Of a stretch of 64,000 bases of DNA, positions 35,901 through 43,902 are shown in pieces. Source of the DNA: Saonia flava (GTDB taxonomy: Bacteria; Bacteroidota; Bacteroidia; Flavobacteriales; Flavobacteriaceae); the NCBI RefSeq assembly GCF_011927795.1, contig NZ_JAATJJ010000002.1, positions 434,001 to 498,000 of the forward strand. The letters run 5' to 3'. The notes under the pieces were generated by a model, which worked only from the letters and a program-made list of their open reading frames with translations, searched no databases and was not told where the DNA came from. Within the stretch, counting starts at the first letter, position 1. Every line of letters starts with the position of its first letter. The position numbers and the translations under genes were made by a program.

Positions 35901-36325
35901 AGGAAGTCTTAAGTAAAACTATGGAAATCATATCCAGTCAAATATCGGAAACGGACACCGTGATTAAAAGAGATTTTTCCAAGGCCCCTAAAATTCTTTA
36001 CAATAGGACTTACTTGGAAAGTATTATTTTAAATTTAATGACCAATTCAATAAAATATAAATCTCCAGATCGCAACCCTGAAATATTCATTGAAACCGAA
36101 AACAATGAAGGGCAAATAAGGCTTAAATTTAAGGATAATGGGTTGGGAATAGATTTGGAAAGGCATGGCCATAAGTTATTTGGTCTAAATAAAACATTTC
36201 ACAGACATCCAGATGCCAGAGGTGTAGGTCTATATATGACAAAAGCCCAAATAGAATCTTTGGAGGGAACCATTACAGCAACGAGCAAAATTAACGTGGG
36301 AACAACTTTTACAATAAATTTTTAA
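32972..36325 (+). CDS. Multi-PAS histidine kinase with PilJ/NarX-type sensor domain
   Basis: 1117 residues from the ATG at 32972 (a TTG at 32966 is an alternative). Two membrane helices (about 12-31 and 175-195) flank a periplasmic part with the NarX/PilJ motif LNIAGRQRMLSQNIAKLAL near 44-62. Five PAS-type domains follow at about 245-365, 370-485, 490-625, 630-745 and 748-865. The HisKA core shows TSHNLRAPVSNLNSLL (phospho-His near 908), then HATPase N-box NLMTNSIKYKS and DNGLGIDLERHG. In NarX the P-box senses nitrate/nitrite; whether this one does is only inferred. The response-regulator gene 36327 begins 1 bp after the stop, so the pair forms a sensory operon. Confidence 0.92.
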   Translation: MEELKKSIKKRYILFLATIILIIILVVLIVQNSINSQKSDAHILNIAGRQRMLSQNIAKLALFIDNDQNNAPAPNTLEQLKDLTDDWENKQNYLISSNNQNYNSDIIDSLFKVIEPNQNKMLAASRNILRNPEPEIVKSSIDSLLEAEAPFLMTMDAIVSEYQNGAEVKLQKLKKTIYLLALIAGLIFIGEFVFVLSPVFKQLYLRNKELVSKNNELAISQGEISAKILEVSNLKADLELQQQHNKIFIDQAPTAIAMLDNDMRYIAVSQRWIRDYKMEGQEIIGRSHYDIFPEIGDDWKKTHQECLNGAIDVCDEAPFERADGSIQWIYWDVRPWYVSEGIIGGLLMHTGDITHTKEKENEKIRIESILDRTNEVARIGTWEVDLIKNKLFWSRIVCEIHEVPEDYEPDLETGINFFKEGKSRDTINQVVKEAIENGTSYDVEVELVTSKGNILWTRAIGQAEMVNGRCIRLFGVFQDINDIKISQLALNKAHTELKAIFNSGPIAIVTTDNDGIITLFNQGAEELLGYTTSEMVGIKHPEIYHLEDEIIEFGKDISKRYGKDPMHIDPFLQLASQNESDTREWTYRKKDGSLLPVLLTLTALKDENGQKIGFLGVSTDISAIKKAKNELLRKNQLLSFAEKMTMMGNYQWDVINNSVKWSTNLYQIFGLDETKTDITYETYFNFVHPDDQENVTGYVQQSLKEKKFHNNFIHRIISSDGKTKTVHLLGEVITNNSGEAVEIIGTCQDVTQQKMAENKFRGLLESAPDAMVIVNEKGKIQLINKQAEKLFGYPSKELLNKPVEILIPKRFTGNHLGHRDGFFAQPKTREMGQGKELFGKNKKGEEIPIQISLSPLQTEEGLLVSAAIRDITEQKVAENKILEANEGLEKLAKKLTVQNKQLEDFTHITSHNLRAPVSNLNSLLHLYKESETHEEKSFLFEKFETVILHLNSTLNTLIDSIKIRDGAKQEKENISFEEVLSKTMEIISSQISETDTVIKRDFSKAPKILYNRTYLESIILNLMTNSIKYKSPDRNPEIFIETENNEGQIRLKFKDNGLGIDLERHGHKLFGLNKTFHRHPDARGVGLYMTKAQIESLEGTITATSKINVGTTFTINF

Positions 36326-36326
36326 T

Positions 36327-36752
36327 ATGAAAACAATAGTTAAACCTTTTATAATAAGTATAGTGGATGATGATGATATTTATCAATTTACTATCGCCAG
36401 AACAATAAAAACACATGGATTGGCAAGAAAAATACTTACTTTTTCGGATGGAGAAAAAGCACTGGATTTTATGCTGGAAAATATTGGCAATAATGATGAT
36501 TTACCAGATATTATCTTTCTTGACATCAACATGCCCGTAATGGACGGATTTCAGTTTATGGAAGAGTATGTAAAAATAAAGCCTAGAGTTGGTAAAAAAA
36601 TAACCATATACATGGTCTCTTCCTCGGTAGACCCAGCAGATATAGAAAGGGCGAACAAAATAGGTGATATATCAGATTATATTATTAAACCTATACAGCC
36701 GGGAGAGTTATTGGGTATTGTGGAAGCTTTGGAAAAAAATGGAGATTTATAA
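36327..36752 (+). CDS. Single-domain response regulator
   Basis: 141 residues, a lone REC domain. The acidic pair is in SIVDDDDIYQF (about 13-18), the phospho-acceptor Asp in IIFLDINMPVMDG near 68, the Ser-Ser switch in MVSSSVD near 98, and the conserved Lys in IIKPIQPGE near 122. No output domain. It follows the kinase by 1 bp and should receive its phosphate, acting by protein-protein contact or as a phosphate relay, the common pattern for CheY/Rcp1-like regulators. Confidence 0.95.
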   Translation: MKTIVKPFIISIVDDDDIYQFTIARTIKTHGLARKILTFSDGEKALDFMLENIGNNDDLPDIIFLDINMPVMDGFQFMEEYVKIKPRVGKKITIYMVSSSVDPADIERANKIGDISDYIIKPIQPGELLGIVEALEKNGDL

Positions 36753-36813
36753 TAAAGCTGGAAAGAATTTCAAAGACAAGCATGCTTTCTAAAAGTATCG
36801 CATTTTAGGATAT

Positions 36814-37587
36814 TTAAAGCCTTTTTGCTTCTTCCCAAAAAACATCCATTTCCGCCAAAGTCATTTCTTTTAGGGATTTTCCTATTTCCTTTGACTTGGC
36901 CTCTAAATATTGGAACCGTTTTATAAATTTTTTATTGGTGCGCTCCAAAGCATTTTCCGGGTTAATATCCAAAAAACGAGCGTAATTGACCATAGAAAAA
37001 AGAACGTCGCCAAACTCGTCTTCAATTTTACTTTTATCACCATCCTTAACTTCCTCGTGAAGCTCGGATAGTTCTTCTTCTACTTTTTCCCATACCTGCT
37101 CTGGCTTTTCCCAATCGAATCCCACTCCCGCAACTTTATCCTGAATTCTGTTGGCTTTGACAAGTGCTGGAAGGCTTTTAGGCACCCCTTCCAAAACACT
37201 GTTCTTACCTTCTTTTAGTTTAATATTTTCCCAATTTTGCTTTACCTCTTCCTCATTTTCAACTTTCACATCTCCATAAATATGTGGGTGACGATTTATC
37301 AACTTCTCACAAATACCATTTGCAACATCCGCAATATCAAAATCATCTGTTTCTGAACCAATTTTAGCATAGAAGACAATATGTAGCAATACATCCCCCA
37401 ACTCTTTCTTTACCTCATCCAAATCATTGTCGAGTATGGCATCTCCCAGCTCATACGTTTCCTCTATGGTAAGGTGTCTTAAAGACTCCATGGTCTGTTT
37501 CTTGTCCCAAGGACACTGAGATCTAAGTTCATCCATTATTGTGAGTAAACGGTCAAAAGCCTGTAGCTGATTCTGTCTCGAATTCAT
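36814..37587 (-). CDS. mazG: Nucleoside triphosphate pyrophosphohydrolase MazG
   Basis: 257 residues with two tandem MazG helical domains. The first has CPWDKKQTMESLRHLTIEET (near 20-39) and EExE-type metal motif EETYELGDAI followed by ELGDVLLHIVFYA. The second repeats as ELSELHEEVKDG and EDEFGDVLFSMVNYARFL. It hydrolyses canonical and non-canonical NTPs to NMP and PPi (house-cleaning; ppGpp level effects in E. coli). Divergent from the rhamnosidase gene with 90 bp between starts; convergent with the response regulator. Confidence 0.96.
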   Translation of the reverse strand: MNSRQNQLQAFDRLLTIMDELRSQCPWDKKQTMESLRHLTIEETYELGDAILDNDLDEVKKELGDVLLHIVFYAKIGSETDDFDIADVANGICEKLINRHPHIYGDVKVENEEEVKQNWENIKLKEGKNSVLEGVPKSLPALVKANRIQDKVAGVGFDWEKPEQVWEKVEEELSELHEEVKDGDKSKIEDEFGDVLFSMVNYARFLDINPENALERTNKKFIKRFQYLEAKSKEIGKSLKEMTLAEMDVFWEEAKRL

Positions 37588-37677
37588 TTAAAAAATATTT
37601 CTGTAAAAGTACAACTATTGGGAAGTTTTGTATGTGTTCTTTTTTTAGGTATTTTAGAGAAGAATATCCTACCCAGA

Positions 37678-40068
37678 ATGAAAAATACATTAATTTTTCC
37701 GTTACTTTTTTGTCTAGTTGTTTTAATCAATCCTAAAATATCTGCACAACTTGTGGATGAAATTAGTCCCAATTTACTGGTAAATCCATGGGAAGCTAAA
37801 TGGATTACGCATCCAGATATATTGGGAAATGAATATGGCGTATACCTTTTTAGAAAATCCTTTGAATTGGATGAAGTATCTAGTGAGTTTATTGTACATA
37901 TATCTGCCGACAATCGTTATAAACTATATGTAAACGGCACCTATGTTGTCAATGGTCCTGCTGTGGGAGATTTAATGCATTGGAATTTTGAGAGCTTAAA
38001 CCTAGCTCCCTATTTAAAAGAGGGAAAAAACGTAATTGCCGCCACGGTTTGGAATTTTGCAGAACAACGTCCAATGGCAAATATATCCCATAGTACAGGA
38101 CTCATTGTTCAAGGAAATAGTGACAAGGAAAGCATTGTTAACAGCACTAAAGATTGGAAGGTAAAAAAAGATACATCCTACTCTCCCATACCTTATGTAG
38201 GAAGTGGATACTATGTTGTTGGTCCAGGAGAAGAATTCAAAAGTATAAACCACCCCTGGGGTTGGGAACACTTAACTTTTAATACTACTGACTGGAAAAA
38301 TGCCAAAGAGTTAGACAATGGTAGGCCTTTAAAAAGTACCAAGCAATATGGAGGTGTCCCTAGATATATATTACAACCTCGAAAAATACCCTTAATGGAA
38401 GAAACGCCCCAGCAATTTGCAAGTGTTCGCCGTTCCAATTTATCAGGTATTCACGACGGTTTTATCACTGGAAAAAAGACACTACAAATTCCCGCCAATT
38501 CAAAAATAAAAATATTGGTGGACCATGGAACATTAACCAATGCCTATCCAACCTTCAACTATTCAAAAGGACAGAATAGTACAATTCAGTTCACTTTTGC
38601 TGAAAGCCTTTATGATGCTCATAGTGAAAAGAAGAACAGAAATGAAGTTAAAAACAAACAGATAGCAGGCACAAAAAACATACTTATTTCTGGTGGGGGC
38701 GATAACAGAACCTATACAACACTTTGGTGGCGAACATTCCGCTATGTAGAATTGGAAATTGAAACAAAGGAAGAACCTCTACTAATTCATAATTTCAACA
38801 GCACCTTTACTGGATATCCCTTTAAGGAACAGGCCACATTTACAAGTGATTATTCCATTCTTGAAGATATATGGGAAACAGGGTGGCGTACCCAACGTTT
38901 ATGTTCTGGAGAAACTTTTTTTGATTGCCCTTATTACGAACAATTACAATATGTAGGGGATACTAGAATACAATGTTTGGTGTCTTCCTATGTGACCGGA
39001 GACAATACCATGTTCAAAAATGCCATTGCTTCCATTGGAAATTCCCGTATGCCCATTGGATTAACACAGAGTAGATTTCCCAGTCGAGAAGTTCAGATAA
39101 TCCCTACCTTCTCCTTGGTTTGGATTACTATGCTCCATGATTATTGGATGTTGGATGGGAATGAAACCTTTATAAATTCCCATATTCCAGGAGTATTGGA
39201 TGTTCTAAAATGGTATGAAGACCGCATGGATGAAACCCAAATGCTTGGGCATATGGAATGGTGGAATTTTGTGGACTGGGTTCCAGATGATAATTGGACT
39301 TCAGGAGTACCGTCTGGTGCACAATTTGGAAACTCAACAATAATAAGTTTACAGTACGTTTACACATTACAAAAAGCCTCGGAATTATTGACCGCTTTTG
39401 GCTTCATTGAAAAAGCGAGGGAGTACAATTCCTTGGCCGAAAAAATAAAAACTTCCGTATATAAAAACTGCTTTGTTCCGGAAGAAGGAATATTGGCAGA
39501 CACTCCTAAAAAAAATAATTTTAGTCAGCATGCAAATGCATTGGGCATATTGACCAATATTTTTCCAAGAGATGAAAACAAGAATGTGCTAAACAAAATT
39601 TTAAGAAACCCAGGCATTGCAAAATGCACCTACTATTACAGTTTTTATTTGACGGAAGCCATGGAAAAAGCTGGAATGGCATCAGATTATATTGCTTCCT
39701 TAAAACCTTGGGAAAATATGCTGGATTTAGGGTTGACCACTTTTGCTGAAAAGCCAGACCCAACACGTTCTGATTGTCATGCATGGAGTGCATCACCAGT
39801 ATACTATTTCTTGTCCTTGGTATGTGGTATAAAACCAGCCGAAGCAGGGTTTAAGTCAGTCACAATTACTCCCAATTTAGGAGATTTGGAATGGGTTGAA
39901 GGTTCGGTCCCCCATCAATTGGGGACTATCTCCGTAAGCCTAAAAAAGAAAGGTTCTGATGGGTTGGCGGGAGAAATACTCATTCCACAGGAATTAACAG
40001 GAACTTTTGTATGGAAAGGTAATAAGATAACATTACAAGGTGGATCCAATACTATAAATCTAAAATAA
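37678..40068 (+). CDS. GH78-type alpha-L-rhamnosidase, exported
   Basis: 796 residues starting at the ATG 37678, which begins a clean signal peptide (MKNTLIFPLLFCLVVLINP); an upstream ATG at 37618 would put it inside the protein. After a lectin-like jelly-roll (about 50-330, with HWNFESLNLAPYLKEGKN), the (alpha/alpha)6 catalytic domain has the GH78 signature DCPYYEQLQYVGDTRIQ near 419-435, with a candidate acid Glu, and WWNFVDWVPDDNW further on. C-terminal beta-sandwich follows. The family removes terminal L-rhamnose from plant and algal glycans (e.g. ulvan, pectin side chains). It ends next to the TIM-barrel gene on the other strand; the stop and the minus-strand stop adjoin at 40068/40069. 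Confidence 0.9.
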   Translation: MKNTLIFPLLFCLVVLINPKISAQLVDEISPNLLVNPWEAKWITHPDILGNEYGVYLFRKSFELDEVSSEFIVHISADNRYKLYVNGTYVVNGPAVGDLMHWNFESLNLAPYLKEGKNVIAATVWNFAEQRPMANISHSTGLIVQGNSDKESIVNSTKDWKVKKDTSYSPIPYVGSGYYVVGPGEEFKSINHPWGWEHLTFNTTDWKNAKELDNGRPLKSTKQYGGVPRYILQPRKIPLMEETPQQFASVRRSNLSGIHDGFITGKKTLQIPANSKIKILVDHGTLTNAYPTFNYSKGQNSTIQFTFAESLYDAHSEKKNRNEVKNKQIAGTKNILISGGGDNRTYTTLWWRTFRYVELEIETKEEPLLIHNFNSTFTGYPFKEQATFTSDYSILEDIWETGWRTQRLCSGETFFDCPYYEQLQYVGDTRIQCLVSSYVTGDNTMFKNAIASIGNSRMPIGLTQSRFPSREVQIIPTFSLVWITMLHDYWMLDGNETFINSHIPGVLDVLKWYEDRMDETQMLGHMEWWNFVDWVPDDNWTSGVPSGAQFGNSTIISLQYVYTLQKASELLTAFGFIEKAREYNSLAEKIKTSVYKNCFVPEEGILADTPKKNNFSQHANALGILTNIFPRDENKNVLNKILRNPGIAKCTYYYSFYLTEAMEKAGMASDYIASLKPWENMLDLGLTTFAEKPDPTRSDCHAWSASPVYYFLSLVCGIKPAEAGFKSVTITPNLGDLEWVEGSVPHQLGTISVSLKKKGSDGLAGEILIPQELTGTFVWKGNKITLQGGSNTINLK

Positions 40069-41025
40069 CTACAACCCGACTAGAGCCAATGATTTTTTGA
40101 TGGCTTCCATATTTATTTTAAGAGCTTCATCGTTCTCCATGTCATTCAATACTTGATTAAAAGGTTCTGTTCTTACTGGACCATCGTACCCAATATCAAT
40201 TAAACCTTGTAAGAAATCCTTTAAATTAATAACTCCAGTTACCAATGGCAATTCTCTCTTTCCATCTTGTTGGTCCACACGTTTAAAACCTGAACGGGCA
40301 TCATTTAAATCAACTGTAATAATGTCTTCTGGAGTTAAACTTCTAATGTCATCAATAGTATCATTGGCAGTGTACCAGTGAAAGGAATCCAATACAAACC
40401 CTACATTGCTTTCCCCAATTTCTTCAATTAGTTCTTTACCCTCTTTCATAGAGCCAATAAAAGGATACCTTCCCATGGTCATTAATGTCCGCATACCCAA
40501 ATACTCCAACCCAAGACTAATCCCATAATCTTTCATCACCCGAACACACTCACCTAAACGGTAAGCATGTTGTTTCATGTTCTCGTTATAGGTAAGTTCA
40601 TTGTGCGTAGAAATAATCCAAGTGTTCATACGGGTTGCCCCAACTTTTTCCAAAGCTTTACAATGTTCCCTGAGCCCTTTAAAGTCTTCATGGAATTTTG
40701 TTTTGCCTTGTCTATACTCAACAGGAATATTGGTGGACCCCCAACCAATGTTGTTTTCCTTCATTTTGGCATTTAACTCATCTATCTGTCCCGAAGAATA
40801 TCCCATTAACTCTTTAGGGGAGGACACAATGGACTCGTATCCATATTTTATGGCATAATCCAATGATTCCTGTAAACTTGCTCTTACACCTATGGTTCCT
40901 GGGTTTAAACAAATCCTGAATTTCCGTTCGGCAGTGTTAGAAGTTCCTGCAGAAAAAAGTTGTATTGGTAGTGCAGTTGCTGCCGCTGCTGATGCAGATG
41001 ATTTAATAAATTTTCTACGTTCCAT
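40069..41025 (-). CDS. Tat-exported sugar phosphate isomerase/epimerase-like TIM barrel, copy 1
   Basis: 318 residues. Tat-like signal (ERRKFIKSSASAAAATALP). AP-endonuclease-2/xylose isomerase-like TIM barrel with LEYLGMRTLMTMG, NVGFVLDSFHWYTANDTID (metal-site Asp and His near 205-217), TVDLNDARSG and VRTEPFNQ (final Glu ligand). Exported TIM barrels of this type occur with Gfo/DUF1080 in the 3-keto-glycoside route, where they epimerise or eliminate keto sugars; this is an inference here. Divergent from the hydrolase gene at 41192, sharing a 166-bp intergenic with an 8-bp inverted repeat. Confidence 0.87.
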   Translation of the reverse strand: MERRKFIKSSASAAAATALPIQLFSAGTSNTAERKFRICLNPGTIGVRASLQESLDYAIKYGYESIVSSPKELMGYSSGQIDELNAKMKENNIGWGSTNIPVEYRQGKTKFHEDFKGLREHCKALEKVGATRMNTWIISTHNELTYNENMKQHAYRLGECVRVMKDYGISLGLEYLGMRTLMTMGRYPFIGSMKEGKELIEEIGESNVGFVLDSFHWYTANDTIDDIRSLTPEDIITVDLNDARSGFKRVDQQDGKRELPLVTGVINLKDFLQGLIDIGYDGPVRTEPFNQVLNDMENDEALKINMEAIKKSLALVGL

Positions 41026-41088
41026 TTAAAGATTCAATTTACTTAAAAACCCAATTTACGAATTAATCCGATTAGCAAAAATTAAACT

Positions 41089-41117
41089 TTAACATAGTTA
41101 AACATAGAATATGTTAA
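41089..41117. promoter_or_regulatory. Inverted repeat in divergent promoter region
   Basis: TTAACATA at 41089-41096 and its complement TATGTTAA at 41110-41117, perfect 8-bp arms, 13-bp spacer, between divergent genes. Nearby aacttaac-type words repeat several times. It could be an operator for a local regulator, for example the AraC protein at 44812, but this is untested. Confidence 0.35.
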
Positions 41118-41191
41118 GTTTTTTACCCTCTTTTTATTTCAACTTTAAAAAATTGTATCTTAACTCAACTTAACAAAAAATGTTTTTTTAA

Positions 41192-42064
41192 ATGAAAACC
41201 CTTAAAATACTTTTTCTTCTTCTATTCATGACACATCTTGGATTATCCCAAGAAATTATAAAATTACCCAATGGCCAAGAAACTTCTGCTGTGTGGGAAG
41301 GCAATGAAAAGGAATATTTTTCCAACATATGGCAAACCCAGGTGGTTACCAATGTCTCTATCCCAACTATGGAAGTATTTAGACCAGAAAATCCAAATGG
41401 TACCGCTGTTATTGTGGCTCCAGGAGGGGGGCTCTATGCCCTAAGTATTCTTAGTGAGGGTGATGATGTAGCAAAATGGCTGAACAAAAAAGGAATCACT
41501 GCATTTGTACTTAAGTACAGATTGGTTCCTACCGGTGAAGATGGGGTAAAAGAAATAACGGATGCCGGGACAACCAATCCCAACTCAATTTTTAAAAATG
41601 TACAACAGGTACTTCCACTTTCATGGCAAGATGGTCTCAATGCGATAAGCCATGTTCGCCAAAACGCCATGAAATATAATATAGATACCACCAAAATTGG
41701 CTTTATGGGCTTTTCAGCTGGTGGTGCGGTAACTATGGGAGTAGCCTTTAATTACACAAAGGAAAATAGACCAGATTTTCTAGTGCCCGTATATCCTTGG
41801 ATGACGGTGATGGGTGAATATACTGTCCCAAATGATGCCCCACCAATGTTGGTGATCTGTGCTTCAGATGACCCCCTCGGTTTAGCTCCTGGGAGTGCCA
41901 AACTATACTCTGACTGGCTTTCTGCAGGTAAAATCGTAGGACTACATATGTACTCCAAAGGGGGACATGGTTTTGGTATGCGCACACAAAATCTTCCCTC
42001 CGACTCCTGGATAGAACGCTTTTATGATTGGTCTTTAGCTGAAGGCATTACAAATACCAAATAA
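41192..42064 (+). CDS. Exported alpha/beta hydrolase (acetyl/feruloyl-esterase-like)
   Basis: 290 residues with a signal peptide (MKTLKILFLLLFMTHLGLSQ). The nucleophile elbow is GFSAGG near 171-176, preceded by the oxyanion segment APGGGLYALSILSEGDDVAK. The acid lies in VICASDDPLGLAPGS and the His in YSKGGHGFGMRTQ. The pattern matches the BD-FAE/dienelactone-hydrolase side of the fold seen in Bacteroidetes carbohydrate loci, where such enzymes remove acetyl or feruloyl groups. It precedes a Tat TIM barrel by 32 bp and likely shares its transcript. Confidence 0.88.
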   Translation: MKTLKILFLLLFMTHLGLSQEIIKLPNGQETSAVWEGNEKEYFSNIWQTQVVTNVSIPTMEVFRPENPNGTAVIVAPGGGLYALSILSEGDDVAKWLNKKGITAFVLKYRLVPTGEDGVKEITDAGTTNPNSIFKNVQQVLPLSWQDGLNAISHVRQNAMKYNIDTTKIGFMGFSAGGAVTMGVAFNYTKENRPDFLVPVYPWMTVMGEYTVPNDAPPMLVICASDDPLGLAPGSAKLYSDWLSAGKIVGLHMYSKGGHGFGMRTQNLPSDSWIERFYDWSLAEGITNTK

Positions 42065-42096
42065 AAACAACCAATTAATAACCAACCAAAACAATT

Positions 42097-42930
42097 ATGG
42101 CAACAAGAAGAGATTTTTTAATTCAGTCCGCTATTTTTAGTGCAGGTACAGTATTACTACCGTCATGTGCTCTTGCACCTGGAGCAAAGGGGGGGCTAGG
42201 AGTACAGTTGTACACGTTTAGGGACGAAATGGCCAAAGATGCCATTGGAACTTTAAAAAAGATTGCTGAAATAGGTATTAAAAAAATTGAAACTGCACGA
42301 AGTGGAAAAGGACATTACTATGGACTTTCACCCAAAGAAATGAAAACTGTTTGTACCGATTTGGGCATGAGCCTTGTTAGTGGCCATGTACATTTAGATA
42401 AGAATTTTGACAAAACTGTGGAAGAAGCTGTAGAATCAGGTCAAGAATATCTTATTTGTTCTACCATGCCCACTAGAGGGCAAACTGTGGATAACTATAA
42501 AAGCGTCGCTGAGGCTTTTAATAAAGCAGGTGAAAAGTGCGAAAAAATGGGTATTCATTTTGGATATCACAACCATGAATATGAATATGAATCCGATAAC
42601 GGACAAATACTTTATGATGTTTTGATGGATAATACGCAACCTGATTTGGTACATATGGAACTAGATTTAGGTTGGGTCATCGTCGCTGGTAAAGATCCAA
42701 TAGATTATTTTAAGAAGTACGAAGGCCGTTTTCCGTTATGGCACTTAAAGGATATGGACATGGCCCACAAGGAAAGTACAGAATTTGGAAAAGGTGGTCT
42801 GGACATTCCATTGATGATGGCCAACCAAAAACTCTCTGGTGTAAAACATATCTTTATAGAACAAGAAGAATATGCAGGTGCGCCTATTGATAGCATGATT
42901 CATAATCTTGCGTTCATGGATAAGTTATAA
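42097..42930 (+). CDS. Tat-exported sugar phosphate isomerase/epimerase-like TIM barrel, copy 2
   Basis: 277 residues, with an N-terminal TRRDFLIQSAIFSAGTVLLP that carries both the Tat motif and a Cys (LPSC) that may make it a lipoprotein. The barrel has FGYHNHEYEYES (metal His near 153), LVHMELDLGWVIVAG (Asp near 190), WHLKDMDM and IFIEQEEYAG. It is paralogous in fold to the gene at 40069 but clearly different in sequence. Likely acts on sugars in the periplasm; linked by position to the hydrolase. A terminator follows. Confidence 0.88.
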   Translation: MATRRDFLIQSAIFSAGTVLLPSCALAPGAKGGLGVQLYTFRDEMAKDAIGTLKKIAEIGIKKIETARSGKGHYYGLSPKEMKTVCTDLGMSLVSGHVHLDKNFDKTVEEAVESGQEYLICSTMPTRGQTVDNYKSVAEAFNKAGEKCEKMGIHFGYHNHEYEYESDNGQILYDVLMDNTQPDLVHMELDLGWVIVAGKDPIDYFKKYEGRFPLWHLKDMDMAHKESTEFGKGGLDIPLMMANQKLSGVKHIFIEQEEYAGAPIDSMIHNLAFMDKL

Positions 42931-42951
42931 TCGAATTCATTTTTTTAGATT

Positions 42952-42983
42952 AAAAAAGACCGAGCAATTGTTCGGTCTTTTTT
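42952..42983 (+). terminator. Terminator after the TIM-barrel gene
   Basis: 12-bp stem AAAAAAGACCGA (42952-42963) with TCGGTCTTTTTT (42972-42983), 8-base loop GCAATTGT. Ends the hydrolase/TIM-barrel transcript. Confidence 0.9.
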
Positions 42984-43107
42984 GATATTCATTAAAAGTT
43001 GATGATTGGTGAATGTTGAAATCTAATTTAGGCTACAACAATCATAGATACGGCTTCACTTGCGTTAAAGTTTCTACCGATCTTTGTATAAATTAAAAAC
43101 ATTTAAT

Positions 43108-43869
43108 ATGTCAAACAATAAAATTGCATTAGTAACAGGGGGTAGTCGTGGTCTGGGCAGGGATATGGCTATTAATCTTTCCAAAAAAGGAATAGATGTA
43201 ATCATTACTTATAACAGAAACAAATCTGCTGCGGATGAGGTTGTTGAAGAAATAGAAAAAGAGGGGCAAAAAGGCTTAGTACTTCAACTGGACGTTTCAA
43301 CAGTTGCTAATCATTCCAATTTCTTTGAAGAACTAAAAAATGGTTTGCAAGAAAAATTCAATGCTACTCATTTTGATTTTCTGATTAATAATGCTGGTAC
43401 AGGTATCTACAAACCATATTTAGAAACAACAGAAGAAGATTTTGACGAAATGATTAACGTGCATTTTAAGGGCGTTTATTTTTTGACCCAAAAAGCTATT
43501 CCCATGATAAATGAAGGGGGTCGAATAATTAACATCTCATCGGGCTTGGCAAGGTTCTCCTTTCCCAATTCATCTGCGTATGCATCTGCAAAAGGCGCGG
43601 TGGAGGTTTTTACACGCTACCTAGCAAAGGAATTGGCACCAAGAAAGATTGGAGCTAATGTAGTTGCCCCTGGAGCCATAGCCACAGATTTTGGTGGTGG
43701 AGAAAATAAAACAAACGAACAGAAAAGGAATGCAGTGGCCAACTTTACAGCCTTAGGAAGAGTCGGAGAAGCAGAGGATATTGGAGGTGTTGTAACTTTT
43801 TTATGCTCAGATGATGCCAAATGGATTAACGGGCAACGTATTGAAGTCGCGGGAGGTATCTTTTTGTAA
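43108..43869 (+). CDS. SDR family NAD(P)-dependent oxidoreductase
   Basis: 253 residues from the ATG at 43108; an upstream TTG adds eight residues of non-conserved sequence and is rejected. Classical SDR: TGGSRGLG cofactor loop near 11-18, NNAGTG near 99, catalytic Ser in INISSGLARFS and the YxxxK motif SAYASAKGAVEVF near 164-168. The C-terminal VAGGIFL is the usual end. Soluble and cytoplasmic. It opens a three-gene group with an NmrA-like protein and an AraC regulator. Substrate unknown. Confidence 0.93.
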   Translation: MSNNKIALVTGGSRGLGRDMAINLSKKGIDVIITYNRNKSAADEVVEEIEKEGQKGLVLQLDVSTVANHSNFFEELKNGLQEKFNATHFDFLINNAGTGIYKPYLETTEEDFDEMINVHFKGVYFLTQKAIPMINEGGRIINISSGLARFSFPNSSAYASAKGAVEVFTRYLAKELAPRKIGANVVAPGAIATDFGGGENKTNEQKRNAVANFTALGRVGEAEDIGGVVTFLCSDDAKWINGQRIEVAGGIFL

Positions 43870-43902
43870 AGACTGAAATACAAACAACTTTTATTTAAAA
43901 AT

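Noticed and set aside
37618-37677. Upstream extension of the rhamnosidase
   Set aside because: The ATG at 37618 would place a full signal peptide internally; the ATG at 37678 starts exactly at the signal.
43060-43086. Possible promoter TTG - GATCTTTG before the SDR gene
   Set aside because: Spacing of 16 bp and the missing TA make it a poor match.
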